Shown here piece by piece: positions 32,483-40,425 of a stretch of 64,000 bases of DNA. The notes below the pieces were generated by a model. It ran no database searches. It saw only the letters and a program-made list of their open reading frames with translations, and had not been told where the DNA came from. Numbering within the stretch: position 1 is the stretch's first letter; the number at the start of each line of letters is the position of its first letter. The stretch comes from Bacteroidales bacterium UBA5433. Its GTDB lineage: Bacteria; Bacteroidota; Bacteroidia; Bacteroidales; UBA932. Position numbers and translations under genes: made by a program. The stretch lies in contig DIRP01000023.1 in NCBI GenBank assembly GCA_002427525.1, positions 1 through 64,000 on the forward strand, in the 5' to 3' direction.

Positions 32483-32515
32483 TTGCCTGCAGATTGCCGG
32501 TTCATGTTATCTTTG
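32483..32515 (+). promoter_or_regulatory. Promoter of the HI0933-family gene
   Basis: TATCTTTG at 32508-32515 is a consensus -7 box, with TTG at 32483-32485 spaced 22 bp, slightly long. The leader is about 25 nt. Confidence 0.5.
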
Positions 32516-32543
32516 TATTTCAAAGTTTTAGATACTTCACGGC

Positions 32544-33935
32544 ATGAAGCATATAGTAGTTATAGGAGCCGGGCCGGCCGGGATGTTGGCCGCCGGTACT
32601 GCAGCAGAGCAGGGTGCGCGTGTCACGTTGCTTGAAAAAATGAACAAGCCGGGACGCAAACTGGTAATAACGGGGAAGGGCCGGTGCAATATTACAAACC
32701 TGAAAAATTGGGAAGAATTCAGCCCGCATGTACATCCTGTAAACCGGTATTTTAAGCCGGCTTTTTACCATTTCTCAAGTGAAGATACGGTGCGTTTTTT
32801 TAACGGTATTGGATTGCCTACACTTTTGGAGCGGGGAAGCAGAATATATCCTGCCAGCGAACGGGCATTTGACGTAGCGGATGCGCTGGTACAGTGGCTT
32901 GAGAGGTTGGGGGTGGATGTGCAGTGCAATACGCGCGTAACAGGTTTTGTTACGGAACCCGGTACTTCTTCCCGGATAAAGGCCGTACGTGTAGCCCGGA
33001 ACAGTGACTCCAGGCCTCGGAATTTTTCAGAAGCGGTAACACTACCGGACGGAGCGGATGAGAACAGCACGCGAGGCACCACAGGTGAGGGGAGTGCTTC
33101 TGCCGGTGAGGGGAGTGCTTCTGCCGGTGAGGAATGGGAGATTGCGGCTGACCACTTTATTTTGGCCACGGGAGGAAAAACGTACCCGGGAACAGGATCA
33201 ACCGGGGACGGGTATGCATTTGCCCTGGCGTTGGGGCACCGGGTGGAACCACTTTTCCCTACCTTAACTGCCCTGATGCCGGTCCGGTACGATATGCGTC
33301 TGAAGGGAATTCAACTGCGGAATGTGGGTCTGGAACTGGTGGTGAACGGGGTGGTGAAACAAGCCGAGGAGGGGGAGTTGTTTTTTACCGACCTGGGAAT
33401 TGAAGGGCCGATTGGTTTTCGTGTAAGCCGAAACGCTGTCATTGCCTTGAACAGCGGGCAGCAGGTAGCGCTTCACCTGAACCTGAAACCGGCTTTGACA
33501 CGGGAGCAACTGCTGAGGCGGTGGGAACGGGAATCGGATCGAAAACCGGAACCGGAACAGAAGGGTGAACCGGTACGGCAGGTTGGTGCAAAGCAGGGTT
33601 CGTCCGCAGTCGATGCGTTGAAACTCAGGGGGTTTATGCCCGGGGGTTTGGTAGGGCCGTTTACTAAGTACGTAACAGAGAGCGGGATGCATCCGGTAGA
33701 TGCGATGCAACAATGGGTATTTCCCATAACTTCTTGCGAAGGGTGGAGGCGGGCTGTGGTGACGGCCGGTGGTATCTCTATGAAAGAAGTAGATTCCAAA
33801 ACCATGCAGTCCCGTTTGGTGGAAAACTTATCTTTTGCCGGGGAAGTGCTGGATCTGGATGCCGACAGTGGAGGGTATAACCTGCAAGTAGCTTTTGCCA
33901 CAGGCCGTCTGGCCGGTAGCTGTGTACCTAAATAG
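32544..33935 (+). CDS. HI0933-family FAD-dependent oxidoreductase (YhiN-like)
   Basis: The 463-residue flavoprotein has the dinucleotide-binding start VVIGAGPAGMLAAGTAAEQG, then KPGRKLVITGKGRCNITN, FNGIGLPTLLERGSRIYPAS, ATGGKTYPGTGSTGDGYAFA and the C-terminal TAGGISMKEVDSKTMQS and GEVLDLDADSGGYNLQVAFATG signatures. The physiological substrate of this widespread family is unclear. It is longer than the usual about 400-410 residues: an insertion at about 150-200 includes a perfect double GEGSASA repeat, and a charged KPEPEQKGEPVRQVG-type insertion lies near 330-355. Confidence 0.93.
   Translation: MKHIVVIGAGPAGMLAAGTAAEQGARVTLLEKMNKPGRKLVITGKGRCNITNLKNWEEFSPHVHPVNRYFKPAFYHFSSEDTVRFFNGIGLPTLLERGSRIYPASERAFDVADALVQWLERLGVDVQCNTRVTGFVTEPGTSSRIKAVRVARNSDSRPRNFSEAVTLPDGADENSTRGTTGEGSASAGEGSASAGEEWEIAADHFILATGGKTYPGTGSTGDGYAFALALGHRVEPLFPTLTALMPVRYDMRLKGIQLRNVGLELVVNGVVKQAEEGELFFTDLGIEGPIGFRVSRNAVIALNSGQQVALHLNLKPALTREQLLRRWERESDRKPEPEQKGEPVRQVGAKQGSSAVDALKLRGFMPGGLVGPFTKYVTESGMHPVDAMQQWVFPITSCEGWRRAVVTAGGISMKEVDSKTMQSRLVENLSFAGEVLDLDADSGGYNLQVAFATGRLAGSCVPK
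33085..33129 (+). repeat. In-frame tandem duplication in the HI0933-family gene
   Basis: GGTGAGGGGAGTGCTTCTGCC occurs twice in direct succession (21-bp period) and begins a third time, encoding GEGSASA twice. Confidence 0.88.
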
Positions 33936-33943
33936 CAGCGTGC

Positions 33944-34720
33944 TTAAAGAATAGAGGTGGAGAGTTTGATTTCTGTCAGAATTTGTTTGGTATCCAGGGT
34001 AAAATCTCCTTTCATCATCCAGTCGTAGTAGGAGGGTTCTGTCAGAAGAACTTCTTTAACGTGCCTTCCTTTGTGTTTTCCAAAATTGAAGACAGGTTGT
34101 TCGTTTTCATCCAGTACTATTCTGCCCGCATAGTCCAGGGTCTGTGTTTTGGTTGAAAATTCCGACAGAAAAGCTATATCATTTTTCAGATCGTCAGGGT
34201 ATTTGTCCAACTGACATTCTAAAACTTCCATTGTGGCAACGGTATCTGCTTCTGCACTGTGGGCATTTTCCAGATCTTTATCGCAGTAAAAACGGTAGGC
34301 TGCTTTTAACGTGCGCTGTTCCATTTTGTGGAAAATATTCTGAACGTCAATGAGTTTTCGTTTTCTGAAATTAAAATCTACCCCGGCCCGTAAAAACTCT
34401 TCTGCCAGCATGGGAACGTCAAACTTTATGGAATTGTACCCCGCTACATCACAGCCTTCCATCCACTGGGCTAAGGATTTTGCTACTTTTTTAAACGTAG
34501 GTTCATCCGCTACGTCTTCATTGGAAATACCGTGTATAGCCTGTGCTTGTGGAGAGATGGGAATGGTGGGGTTAATACGGCGTGTTCTGACTTCACGGCT
34601 TCCGTCAGGATGTAGTTTGAGTACACAGATTTCAACGATTCTATCTGTGGCTACATTGAGTCCGGTAGTTTCGAGGTCCAGAAAAAGGAGGGGTCTTTTT
34701 AAATTGATTTTCATGGGCAT
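33944..34720 (-). CDS. DnaQ-like 3'-5' exonuclease
   Basis: The 258-residue DEDD-superfamily exonuclease has Exo I as FLDLETTGL, Exo II as GYNSIKFDVPML and Exo III as HSAEADTVATME, the DEDDh layout of the DNA polymerase III epsilon family. I place the start at 34720 because ATG there overlaps the dnaN stop by one nucleotide (TAATG). A longer in-frame start at 34756 would add unlikely residues encoded inside dnaN. Coupling to dnaN suggests a role in replication fidelity or repair. No polymerase-binding tail is recognisable. The C-terminal part includes FNFGKHKGRHVKEV, a motif found in many Bacteroidetes members. Confidence 0.92.
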   Translation of the reverse strand: MPMKINLKRPLLFLDLETTGLNVATDRIVEICVLKLHPDGSREVRTRRINPTIPISPQAQAIHGISNEDVADEPTFKKVAKSLAQWMEGCDVAGYNSIKFDVPMLAEEFLRAGVDFNFRKRKLIDVQNIFHKMEQRTLKAAYRFYCDKDLENAHSAEADTVATMEVLECQLDKYPDDLKNDIAFLSEFSTKTQTLDYAGRIVLDENEQPVFNFGKHKGRHVKEVLLTEPSYYDWMMKGDFTLDTKQILTEIKLSTSIL

Positions 34721-35844
34721 TATTGGGTAATCATCATGGGCATGATGAGAGCACACGTTTCTTCAAATTCAGAATCGGTGGTGAGTGGTGTGATGAGGCC
34801 TACGCGGGAAGGGTCACTTAACGCAATATTTACTTCTGTGCCCGGGAGGTTAGCCAGTATCTCTGCCAGAAAAAGAGATTTGAAGCCCATTTCAATGGCA
34901 GGCCCGTCGTATTGGCAACTAAGACGTTCCTGTGCAGCAATGCGAAATTCGATATCCTGTGCAGAAACAAAAATCTGATTGCCGGAGAAAAGCAGTCTTA
35001 TAAGATTGGTTGCCTGATTGGCGCATACACTTATCCGGCGTACGGCATTCATCAGTTCCAGGCGGTCTGCAATGATGTTGTTGGGATTGTTTTGCGGGAT
35101 TACGCTGCGGTAGGCAGGGTAATTTCCTTCTACCAGGCGGCATGCCATACTATAAGTTCCGAATGTAAAGAATGCGTTGGTGTTGTCGTAAGAAATGGTA
35201 ACGTCCTCTTCTGCCCTGACAAGCAGGTTTTTGAGAATATTTGCCGGTTTCTTGGGTAAAATAAAGGAAGAATCTTCCGGGGCTTTTACGTCTGTACGCG
35301 TATAGCAAACCAGTTTGTGTGAGTCCGAGGCAACCAGGTTGGTGGCATCTGTTTTCAAATCAAAGAAAATGCCGTTCATCACAGGACGCAGTTCTTCATC
35401 ACCGGCTGCAAAGAGTGTGCGGTTGATGCCTTCCAACAGCACTTCGGGTGAGAAGGAAATAGAGTGGATCCCTTCCGGTTGCGATACCTTAGGATAATCT
35501 TCTGCCGGGAACGCGGGTACTTGAAATTTTCCTGTAGCCCATGTAAATTCAACAATGTTCTGTTCTTTATTGAATGCAAGATTGAGCGGTTGTTCCGGGA
35601 ACTCTTTAAGTGAATCCGTAAGGATGCGGGCAGGTATGGCTACGCTGCCTTCTTCTACAACCTGATTGAGTTTTATAGAAGTGCGTAAGGTCGTTTCCAG
35701 ATCCGAGGCGGTGATGGTAAGTAAGTCACCGGTCAGTTCAAACAAGAAATTATCCAATATGGGTAATGTGTTTTTGGAAGCAATAACCCTGCTTACGGAT
35801 TGTAGTCTTCCCAACAATTCTGAGCTTGATACAACAAATTTCAT
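34720..35844 (-). CDS. dnaN: DNA polymerase III beta subunit (sliding clamp)
   Basis: The 374-residue protein is of standard length. It forms a dimeric ring that tethers polymerase III to DNA. The N-terminus MKFVVSSSELLGRLQSVSRVIASKNTLPILDNFLFE and the C-terminus ETCALIMPMMI are typical, and three clamp domains of about 120 residues each can be followed. The TAATG overlap couples it to the exonuclease gene. dnaA and gyrB are not nearby, so no origin is implied. Confidence 0.97.
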   Translation of the reverse strand: MKFVVSSSELLGRLQSVSRVIASKNTLPILDNFLFELTGDLLTITASDLETTLRTSIKLNQVVEEGSVAIPARILTDSLKEFPEQPLNLAFNKEQNIVEFTWATGKFQVPAFPAEDYPKVSQPEGIHSISFSPEVLLEGINRTLFAAGDEELRPVMNGIFFDLKTDATNLVASDSHKLVCYTRTDVKAPEDSSFILPKKPANILKNLLVRAEEDVTISYDNTNAFFTFGTYSMACRLVEGNYPAYRSVIPQNNPNNIIADRLELMNAVRRISVCANQATNLIRLLFSGNQIFVSAQDIEFRIAAQERLSCQYDGPAIEMGFKSLFLAEILANLPGTEVNIALSDPSRVGLITPLTTDSEFEETCALIMPMMITQ

Positions 35845-35863
35845 AGGTATTCTGTTTATTCTA

Positions 35864-35871
35864 CAAATATA
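35864..35871 (-). promoter_or_regulatory. -7 box of dnaN
   Basis: Minus-strand TATATTTG is 19 nt before the dnaN ATG and directly follows the stop of the LpxB-MGMT gene. No clear -33 TTG is seen. Confidence 0.5.
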
Positions 35872-37485
35872 CTAAAAAAGTGCGTTACTAGACTCCGGAG
35901 CATAGGATTTTTCCATAGCCAGGAGGTTTTGTTTGCGTTCTACTCCGGATGCGTAGCCTACCAATGTTCCGTCTGCTCCAATCACCCGGTGGCAGGGAAT
36001 AACAATGGCAAAAGGGTTGGCGTTGTTTGCTTGCCCAACGGCCCGGCTGGCTTTGGGGTTACCTATCTTTTCTGCTAACCCGGCATACGAAATAGTAGTG
36101 CCATAAGGTATTTTCTGCAATTCTTTCCAGACGTCCTGTTGAAATTCGGTGCCTTCAATATGTAAGGGCAAATCAAAAGTACGGCGGGTTCCCCGGAAAT
36201 ATTCATCCAATTGGCCGATAGCATTCAGCAGTACAACGGGGCTTGGTTCTTTCGGGTCCATGGGTTCCCCGCTTTTGAAAAAACCGCTGAGCCGGTCATC
36301 GATTTCAAAGCCACAGGCAACAAGTTCTTCAAATTCGTTGGCAGAGAAATAGAAATTGCCAAACGGTGTGCTTGTATATACTTTGTACCGGGGGACTTGC
36401 GGGCCTCCTGTGATTTCTGTATACATATCGCGGGCAACGCGTTCCAGGGAGTCGTTTGTACCCAAAAGTTTGCGTAGTCTCTTGTAATCTGCCAGGACAC
36501 TCCGGCGTTTTTGGCGTCCTTCCAGCAATTGCCGAAGTTCTTCTTCCATCCGCTCCGGGGTGCAGCCTTTCTGGAGCAGCTCTGTAAGGGAAGGTTTCTG
36601 AAGGATCAGGTTGGGGAGCGAAACGTGTTTCACCCGCAGCATCAGACGGGCCAGAAAAGCCGAGACGGGGTTTCCCCCGTAACAGACCACTTGCGGACAG
36701 TTGAGCAGTGCAGCTTCCAACGTAGCCGTGCCGCTGGTAACAATGGCAGCCTCGGCAAGTTTTAAAATATCGTACGTGTGCCCGTACATTACACGTACGG
36801 GTAAATCTTTCAAAATGTTGTCGTAAACAGTAGTAGGAATGGACGGTGTTGCGGCAACAATCCACTGGTAGTTGTCAAACTTGCTGATAATTTGAGCAGC
36901 TCTTGGGAGGAGAAAATTAATTTCGTTCAGGCGGCTTCCGGGAAGTATGGCCAGAATGGGTTTGTCTTCAATCCGGAATTGTTGGCGAAACATTTCTTCT
37001 GCTTTCTCTTGGCTATCGTGTTCTAAAAGAAGATCCGTAACGGGGTTGCCCAGGTAAACTGCGTTGATTCCTTTGGAAGAAAAGTAATCTGTTTCAAAAG
37101 GTAAGATGGTATACAGGCGTGTTACATGCCGCCGGATATTGCGATTGCGGTATTCCCTTGTAGCCCAGGTTTTTGGAGCAATATAATACAATGTTTTGTA
37201 ACCTTTACGTGCGGCAAAACGAGCTATGCGCAGGTTGAAGCCCGGATAATCTATCAGGATTACTACATCGGGGTTGTATGCGAGGATGTCTTTTTTGCAT
37301 TGAGATAACGCTTTTGCAAAGACTCCCAGTTTGCCGGCTACTTCTATAAAACCCATAATTGCGGATTGGGAGTCCGGCTCTCTGTACTTGAATTCAGCCA
37401 GAGGGTCTGCGTGGGCAAGGGAGCTCATGAGCTGTTTTGCGTAATTGTGGCCGGATACTTCCCCGGCTATAATGAAGTATCTCAT
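35872..37485 (-). CDS. Fusion: lipid-A-disaccharide synthase-like domain + O6-alkylguanine-DNA alkyltransferase
   Basis: A single 537-residue frame joins two domains. Residues 1 to about 370 match LpxB (GT19), which joins UDP-diacylglucosamine and lipid X: YFIIAGEVSG, DVVILIDYPGFNLRIARF, YYIAPKTWATREYR, YTILPFETDYF, LGNPVTDL, LPGSRLNEI, TSGTATLEAAL. Residues from about 375 are a methylated-DNA-protein cysteine methyltransferase: FQQDVWKELQKIPYGTTISYAGLAEKIG, then IVIPCHRVIGADGTLVGYASG with acceptor Cys near 499. The LpxB part is divergent: the usual GEASGD reads GEVSGHN, and about ten residues with the FxGGxxM motif after the second strand are missing. Whether it still makes lipid A is uncertain. 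surE follows upstream in the same direction. Confidence 0.9.
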   Translation of the reverse strand: MRYFIIAGEVSGHNYAKQLMSSLAHADPLAEFKYREPDSQSAIMGFIEVAGKLGVFAKALSQCKKDILAYNPDVVILIDYPGFNLRIARFAARKGYKTLYYIAPKTWATREYRNRNIRRHVTRLYTILPFETDYFSSKGINAVYLGNPVTDLLLEHDSQEKAEEMFRQQFRIEDKPILAILPGSRLNEINFLLPRAAQIISKFDNYQWIVAATPSIPTTVYDNILKDLPVRVMYGHTYDILKLAEAAIVTSGTATLEAALLNCPQVVCYGGNPVSAFLARLMLRVKHVSLPNLILQKPSLTELLQKGCTPERMEEELRQLLEGRQKRRSVLADYKRLRKLLGTNDSLERVARDMYTEITGGPQVPRYKVYTSTPFGNFYFSANEFEELVACGFEIDDRLSGFFKSGEPMDPKEPSPVVLLNAIGQLDEYFRGTRRTFDLPLHIEGTEFQQDVWKELQKIPYGTTISYAGLAEKIGNPKASRAVGQANNANPFAIVIPCHRVIGADGTLVGYASGVERKQNLLAMEKSYAPESSNALF

Positions 37486-37504
37486 AGTTTTTCCGGTTGT
37501 TCCT

Positions 37505-38293
37505 TTACTGCATAAGGTCTTTCCACGTGTCTTTCATACGTTCCAGTTCAGGATAGTTAGTATTATCAATTTTATGTGGGACAATGGTCACATAATTGTC
37601 AGCCAAAAGGTTGTGGTCGCACTCGGGGTCATTGGGTTCCAGGTTTTCGTATTCTCCCACCATCCAGTAATAGGGGTTTCCGAATGGATCTGTGCGTGTT
37701 TCAATTTCTTTTATCCAGGCTCCCATGCCAAAGCGGCAGAGCCGTATTCCTTTAATGTCTTCAATGGAAGCTTTGGGAATGTTCACATTAACATATGTAT
37801 AGGAGTTGGGCGGGTTTTGAATAAATTTTTCCAGAATTTTTCTTCCAAAATGTACGCTGGCACGGAAATCTGCATCGGGGTGGTGGTCGTTCAGACTGAA
37901 CGCTATGGAAGGTATCCGGTTGAGTACTCCTTCACGGGCAGCAGCCAATGTTCCGGAATAGAGTACGGCGGAGGAACCGTTAAATCCGTGGTTGATTCCG
38001 GAAAGAATGAAATCCGGTTTGCGTTGTTCAAAGAGGAGGTTCAGTGCTATTTTTATGCAATCTACCGGGGTACCGGAACAGTAATGGCGGCTGATGCCAT
38101 TGGCCGGGGCATTGTCCGGTCCCGGAACAGATACCATGCGTAAGGTCTTGCCAAGGCTTACGGCATTGGACATAGCACTTTGGGGGTATTGTGGCGCTAC
38201 AACCGTGATTTCTCCCAGTCCTTCTGCCATTTCTATAAGTGCCTGCAGCCCTTTTGAGGTGTATCCGTCGTCGTTCGTAATTAATATTTGCAT
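37505..38293 (-). CDS. surE: 5'/3'-nucleotidase SurE
   Basis: The 262-residue acid phosphatase dephosphorylates nucleoside monophosphates and is linked to stationary-phase survival. The metal site NDDG is in MQILITNDDGYTSKG; the SGINHGFNGSSAVLYSGTL signature is near residue 100. I place the start at 38293, because the family begins directly with this strand and an upstream ATG at 38335 lies before the predicted promoter. It ends 19 nt before the LpxB-MGMT gene, so the two are likely one transcript. Divergent from gap. Confidence 0.95.
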   Translation of the reverse strand: MQILITNDDGYTSKGLQALIEMAEGLGEITVVAPQYPQSAMSNAVSLGKTLRMVSVPGPDNAPANGISRHYCSGTPVDCIKIALNLLFEQRKPDFILSGINHGFNGSSAVLYSGTLAAAREGVLNRIPSIAFSLNDHHPDADFRASVHFGRKILEKFIQNPPNSYTYVNVNIPKASIEDIKGIRLCRFGMGAWIKEIETRTDPFGNPYYWMVGEYENLEPNDPECDHNLLADNYVTIVPHKIDNTNYPELERMKDTWKDLMQ

Positions 38294-38299
38294 AACATA

Positions 38300-38307
38300 C
38301 AAATTTA
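38300..38307 (-). promoter_or_regulatory. -7 box of surE, nearly leaderless
   Basis: Minus-strand TAAATTTG lies 6 nt before the surE ATG. With the usual distance the transcript would start about 3 nt upstream of the start codon. Confidence 0.5.
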
Positions 38308-38317
38308 ATGATTTTTT

Positions 38318-38347
38318 TTGAGCATTTGCCTGCAAATATTAACTTTG
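38318..38347 (+). promoter_or_regulatory. Promoter of gap (TTG-N19-TAACTTTG)
   Basis: TTG (38318-38320) and TAACTTTG (38340-38347) are spaced by 19 bp. The leader is about 31 nt. It is back to back with the surE promoter. Confidence 0.7.
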
Positions 38348-38381
38348 CATCTTACATTTACAAATTAGTGCAAATAATATT

Positions 38382-39386
38382 ATGAGTAAAATTAAAGTGG
38401 GTATAAACGGCTTTGGCCGTATCGGGCGTCTTGTTTTCAGGGCTGCTCAGACAAGAGACAACATAGAGATAGTTGGTATCAACGACTTGATAGATGTAGA
38501 TTATATGGCTTATATGCTCCGTTACGATTCTGTACATGGAAAATTTGACGGGACTGTTGAAGTGCAAGGAGGTAAACTGGTTGTTAACGGGAATCCCATA
38601 CGGGTTACAGCGGAAAAAGATCCGGCAAACCTGAAATGGAATGAAGTGGGTGCAGAATATGTAGTAGAATCTACAGGATTGTTTCTTACACGTGAGAAAG
38701 CAGAGGCTCACCTGCATGCCGGAGCAAAACGTGTATTGATGTCTGCTCCTTCAAAAGACAGTACGCCTATGTTTGTTTACGGTGTAAACCACAAATTGTA
38801 CAAAGGAGAAGATATTGTTTCCAATGCCTCTTGTACAACAAACTGCCTGGCTCCGGTTGTCAAAATTCTGAATGACAAATACGGTATAATAGAAGGTTTG
38901 ATGACTACTGTACACTCCATTACAGCAACACAAAAGACTGTTGACGGTCCTTCTGCCAAAGACTGGAGGGGCGGTAGGGCAGCTTCTGCCAATATCATTC
39001 CTTCTTCTACAGGTGCAGCAAAAGCCGTGGGACGTGTTATTCCGGAATTGAACGGAAAGCTTACCGGGATGTCTTTCCGTGTTCCTGTAGTGAATGTTTC
39101 GGTAGTTGACCTGACCTGCCGTCTGGAAAAACCGGCTACCATGGAAGGTATCAAAGCCGATATGAAAGCTGCCTCTGAAGGTGAGTTTAAAGGCATTTTG
39201 GGTTATACAGAAGAGGCCGTTGTTTCCTCTGACTTCATTGGAGATTCAAGGACTTCCATATTTGATGCAGAAGCCAGCATTGCACTCAGTCCACATTTTG
39301 TTAAAATTGTTACCTGGTACGATAACGAGTGGGGTTATTCCTGCAAGATTATTGATATGCTGGAACATATGGATTCTGTAAAATAG
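38382..39386 (+). CDS. gap: Glyceraldehyde-3-phosphate dehydrogenase, type I
   Basis: This 334-residue glycolytic enzyme oxidises glyceraldehyde 3-phosphate to 1,3-bisphosphoglycerate with NAD+. The Rossmann start is VGINGFGRIGRLVFRAA; the active-site Cys is in SNASCTTNCLAPV. KDWRGGRAASANIIPSSTGAAKAVG and WYDNEWGYS are also complete. Codon use is less repetitive than in the first third of the window, and no insertions are present. It has its own promoter. Confidence 0.98.
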   Translation: MSKIKVGINGFGRIGRLVFRAAQTRDNIEIVGINDLIDVDYMAYMLRYDSVHGKFDGTVEVQGGKLVVNGNPIRVTAEKDPANLKWNEVGAEYVVESTGLFLTREKAEAHLHAGAKRVLMSAPSKDSTPMFVYGVNHKLYKGEDIVSNASCTTNCLAPVVKILNDKYGIIEGLMTTVHSITATQKTVDGPSAKDWRGGRAASANIIPSSTGAAKAVGRVIPELNGKLTGMSFRVPVVNVSVVDLTCRLEKPATMEGIKADMKAASEGEFKGILGYTEEAVVSSDFIGDSRTSIFDAEASIALSPHFVKIVTWYDNEWGYSCKIIDMLEHMDSVK

Positions 39387-39390
39387 TCCT

Positions 39391-39420
39391 TTGGTATTCT
39401 GACAGCTTACCTTATATTTG
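39391..39420 (+). promoter_or_regulatory. Promoter of the GT2-methyltransferase pair, possibly leaderless
   Basis: TTG (39391-39393), 19 bp and TATATTTG (39413-39420) form a full consensus. The ATG at 39424 is 4 nt after the -7 box, so transcription may begin at the start codon itself. Confidence 0.55.
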
Positions 39421-39423
39421 TGT

Positions 39424-40425
39424 ATGGTTTCTGTCATAATGGCGGCGTACAATGCCGGCGAATTCATTGCCCGGGCTTTGGATAGTGTTTTCTCTCAGAC
39501 ATTTGATGGCTTTGAGGTTGTAGTGGTGGATGATGCGTCAACCGACGCTACGTTGCAGGTATTGGAAAAATACAAAGAGGAACGCCTTACCGTATTGCGG
39601 AATACTACGCGTAGCGGTGCTGCATTTTCCAGAAACCGGGCTATTGAAGCATCCAAAGGCAAGTACATTGCCATACTGGATGCAGATGATTTCTGGGCGC
39701 CCGGAAAGCTGCAGGCTCAGGTAGATTTTATGGAAAAGAACAAACGGGCCTCGGGTGTTGGCACGTATGTCTATGAAACCGACAGGGAGGGCGTTCCGGT
39801 AAAGATGCTTCGCTTTCCTTTGAAGCCGGAACAAATTAAGTGTTCTACTTTCTTTCGCTGCTCTTTTGTGCATTCTTCCATGCTCCTCAGACGTTCTTTT
39901 CTGGTAGATAAAAACCTGGAGTACAATGCCGACTACAAAGGGGCTCATGATTTTGAATTGTGGAGTCGTGCCGTATTTTGTGGCAGTTTTTACCAGTTGC
40001 CGGAACCCCTGACGTATTACCGCAGGAGTCCCGACCAGATCTCTGCCGCCCATAGGACTATGCAGGAAAATTATGCAGTGAAAATTTACAAGGTGCTTTT
40101 GCAACGGATAGGATTTGTGCCGTCGGAAAAGCAGCTGGAAAGCCATTTGCAGCTGGTAGGTATGGGGAGCGGTGATTTACCTGCAGGTGATGTGTTGCGT
40201 TGGTGTTTGAAGTTGCACGAAAAGAATGCGCTGGTAAAGCTGTTTGTTCCGCGGTTGTTTGCCGGGGAAATTTTGTTACGCTTTTTGAAATATTGCAGGG
40301 ATAATTCTATAGGCATCTTCAGGACTGCAAGATTGCAGTTTTGGCTGCATGTACATATGGGAATAGCAGTATTTCCTTATTTTCAATTATTTAGCAGGCG
40401 GTCAAAAAAAGTCAAACGTGTTTGA
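39424..40425 (+). CDS. Family 2 glycosyltransferase
   Basis: The 333-residue GT-A enzyme starts MVSVIMAAYNAGEFIARALDS and has VVVVDDASTDATLQVL, AAFSRNRAIEASKGKYIAILDADDFW (metal-binding DAD) and HDFELWSRAVFCG. An upstream in-frame TTG at 39418 is inside the -7 box and is therefore rejected as start. It probably transfers a sugar to a glycolipid or surface glycan. It overlaps the methyltransferase gene by 8 nt, which suggests translational coupling. Confidence 0.9.
   Translation: MVSVIMAAYNAGEFIARALDSVFSQTFDGFEVVVVDDASTDATLQVLEKYKEERLTVLRNTTRSGAAFSRNRAIEASKGKYIAILDADDFWAPGKLQAQVDFMEKNKRASGVGTYVYETDREGVPVKMLRFPLKPEQIKCSTFFRCSFVHSSMLLRRSFLVDKNLEYNADYKGAHDFELWSRAVFCGSFYQLPEPLTYYRRSPDQISAAHRTMQENYAVKIYKVLLQRIGFVPSEKQLESHLQLVGMGSGDLPAGDVLRWCLKLHEKNALVKLFVPRLFAGEILLRFLKYCRDNSIGIFRTARLQFWLHVHMGIAVFPYFQLFSRRSKKVKRV

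Noticed and set aside
34720..35844. Chromosome origin next to dnaN
   Set aside because: No dnaA, recF or gyrB nearby and no cluster of DnaA boxes seen; dnaN is followed by an exonuclease gene.
38293..38335. Extended N-termini for SurE, RecQ, LigA, PFK, KdsC and the exonuclease
   Set aside because: The added residues are not family-like, and the longer starts overlap predicted promoters or upstream genes; internal ATGs fit the families.
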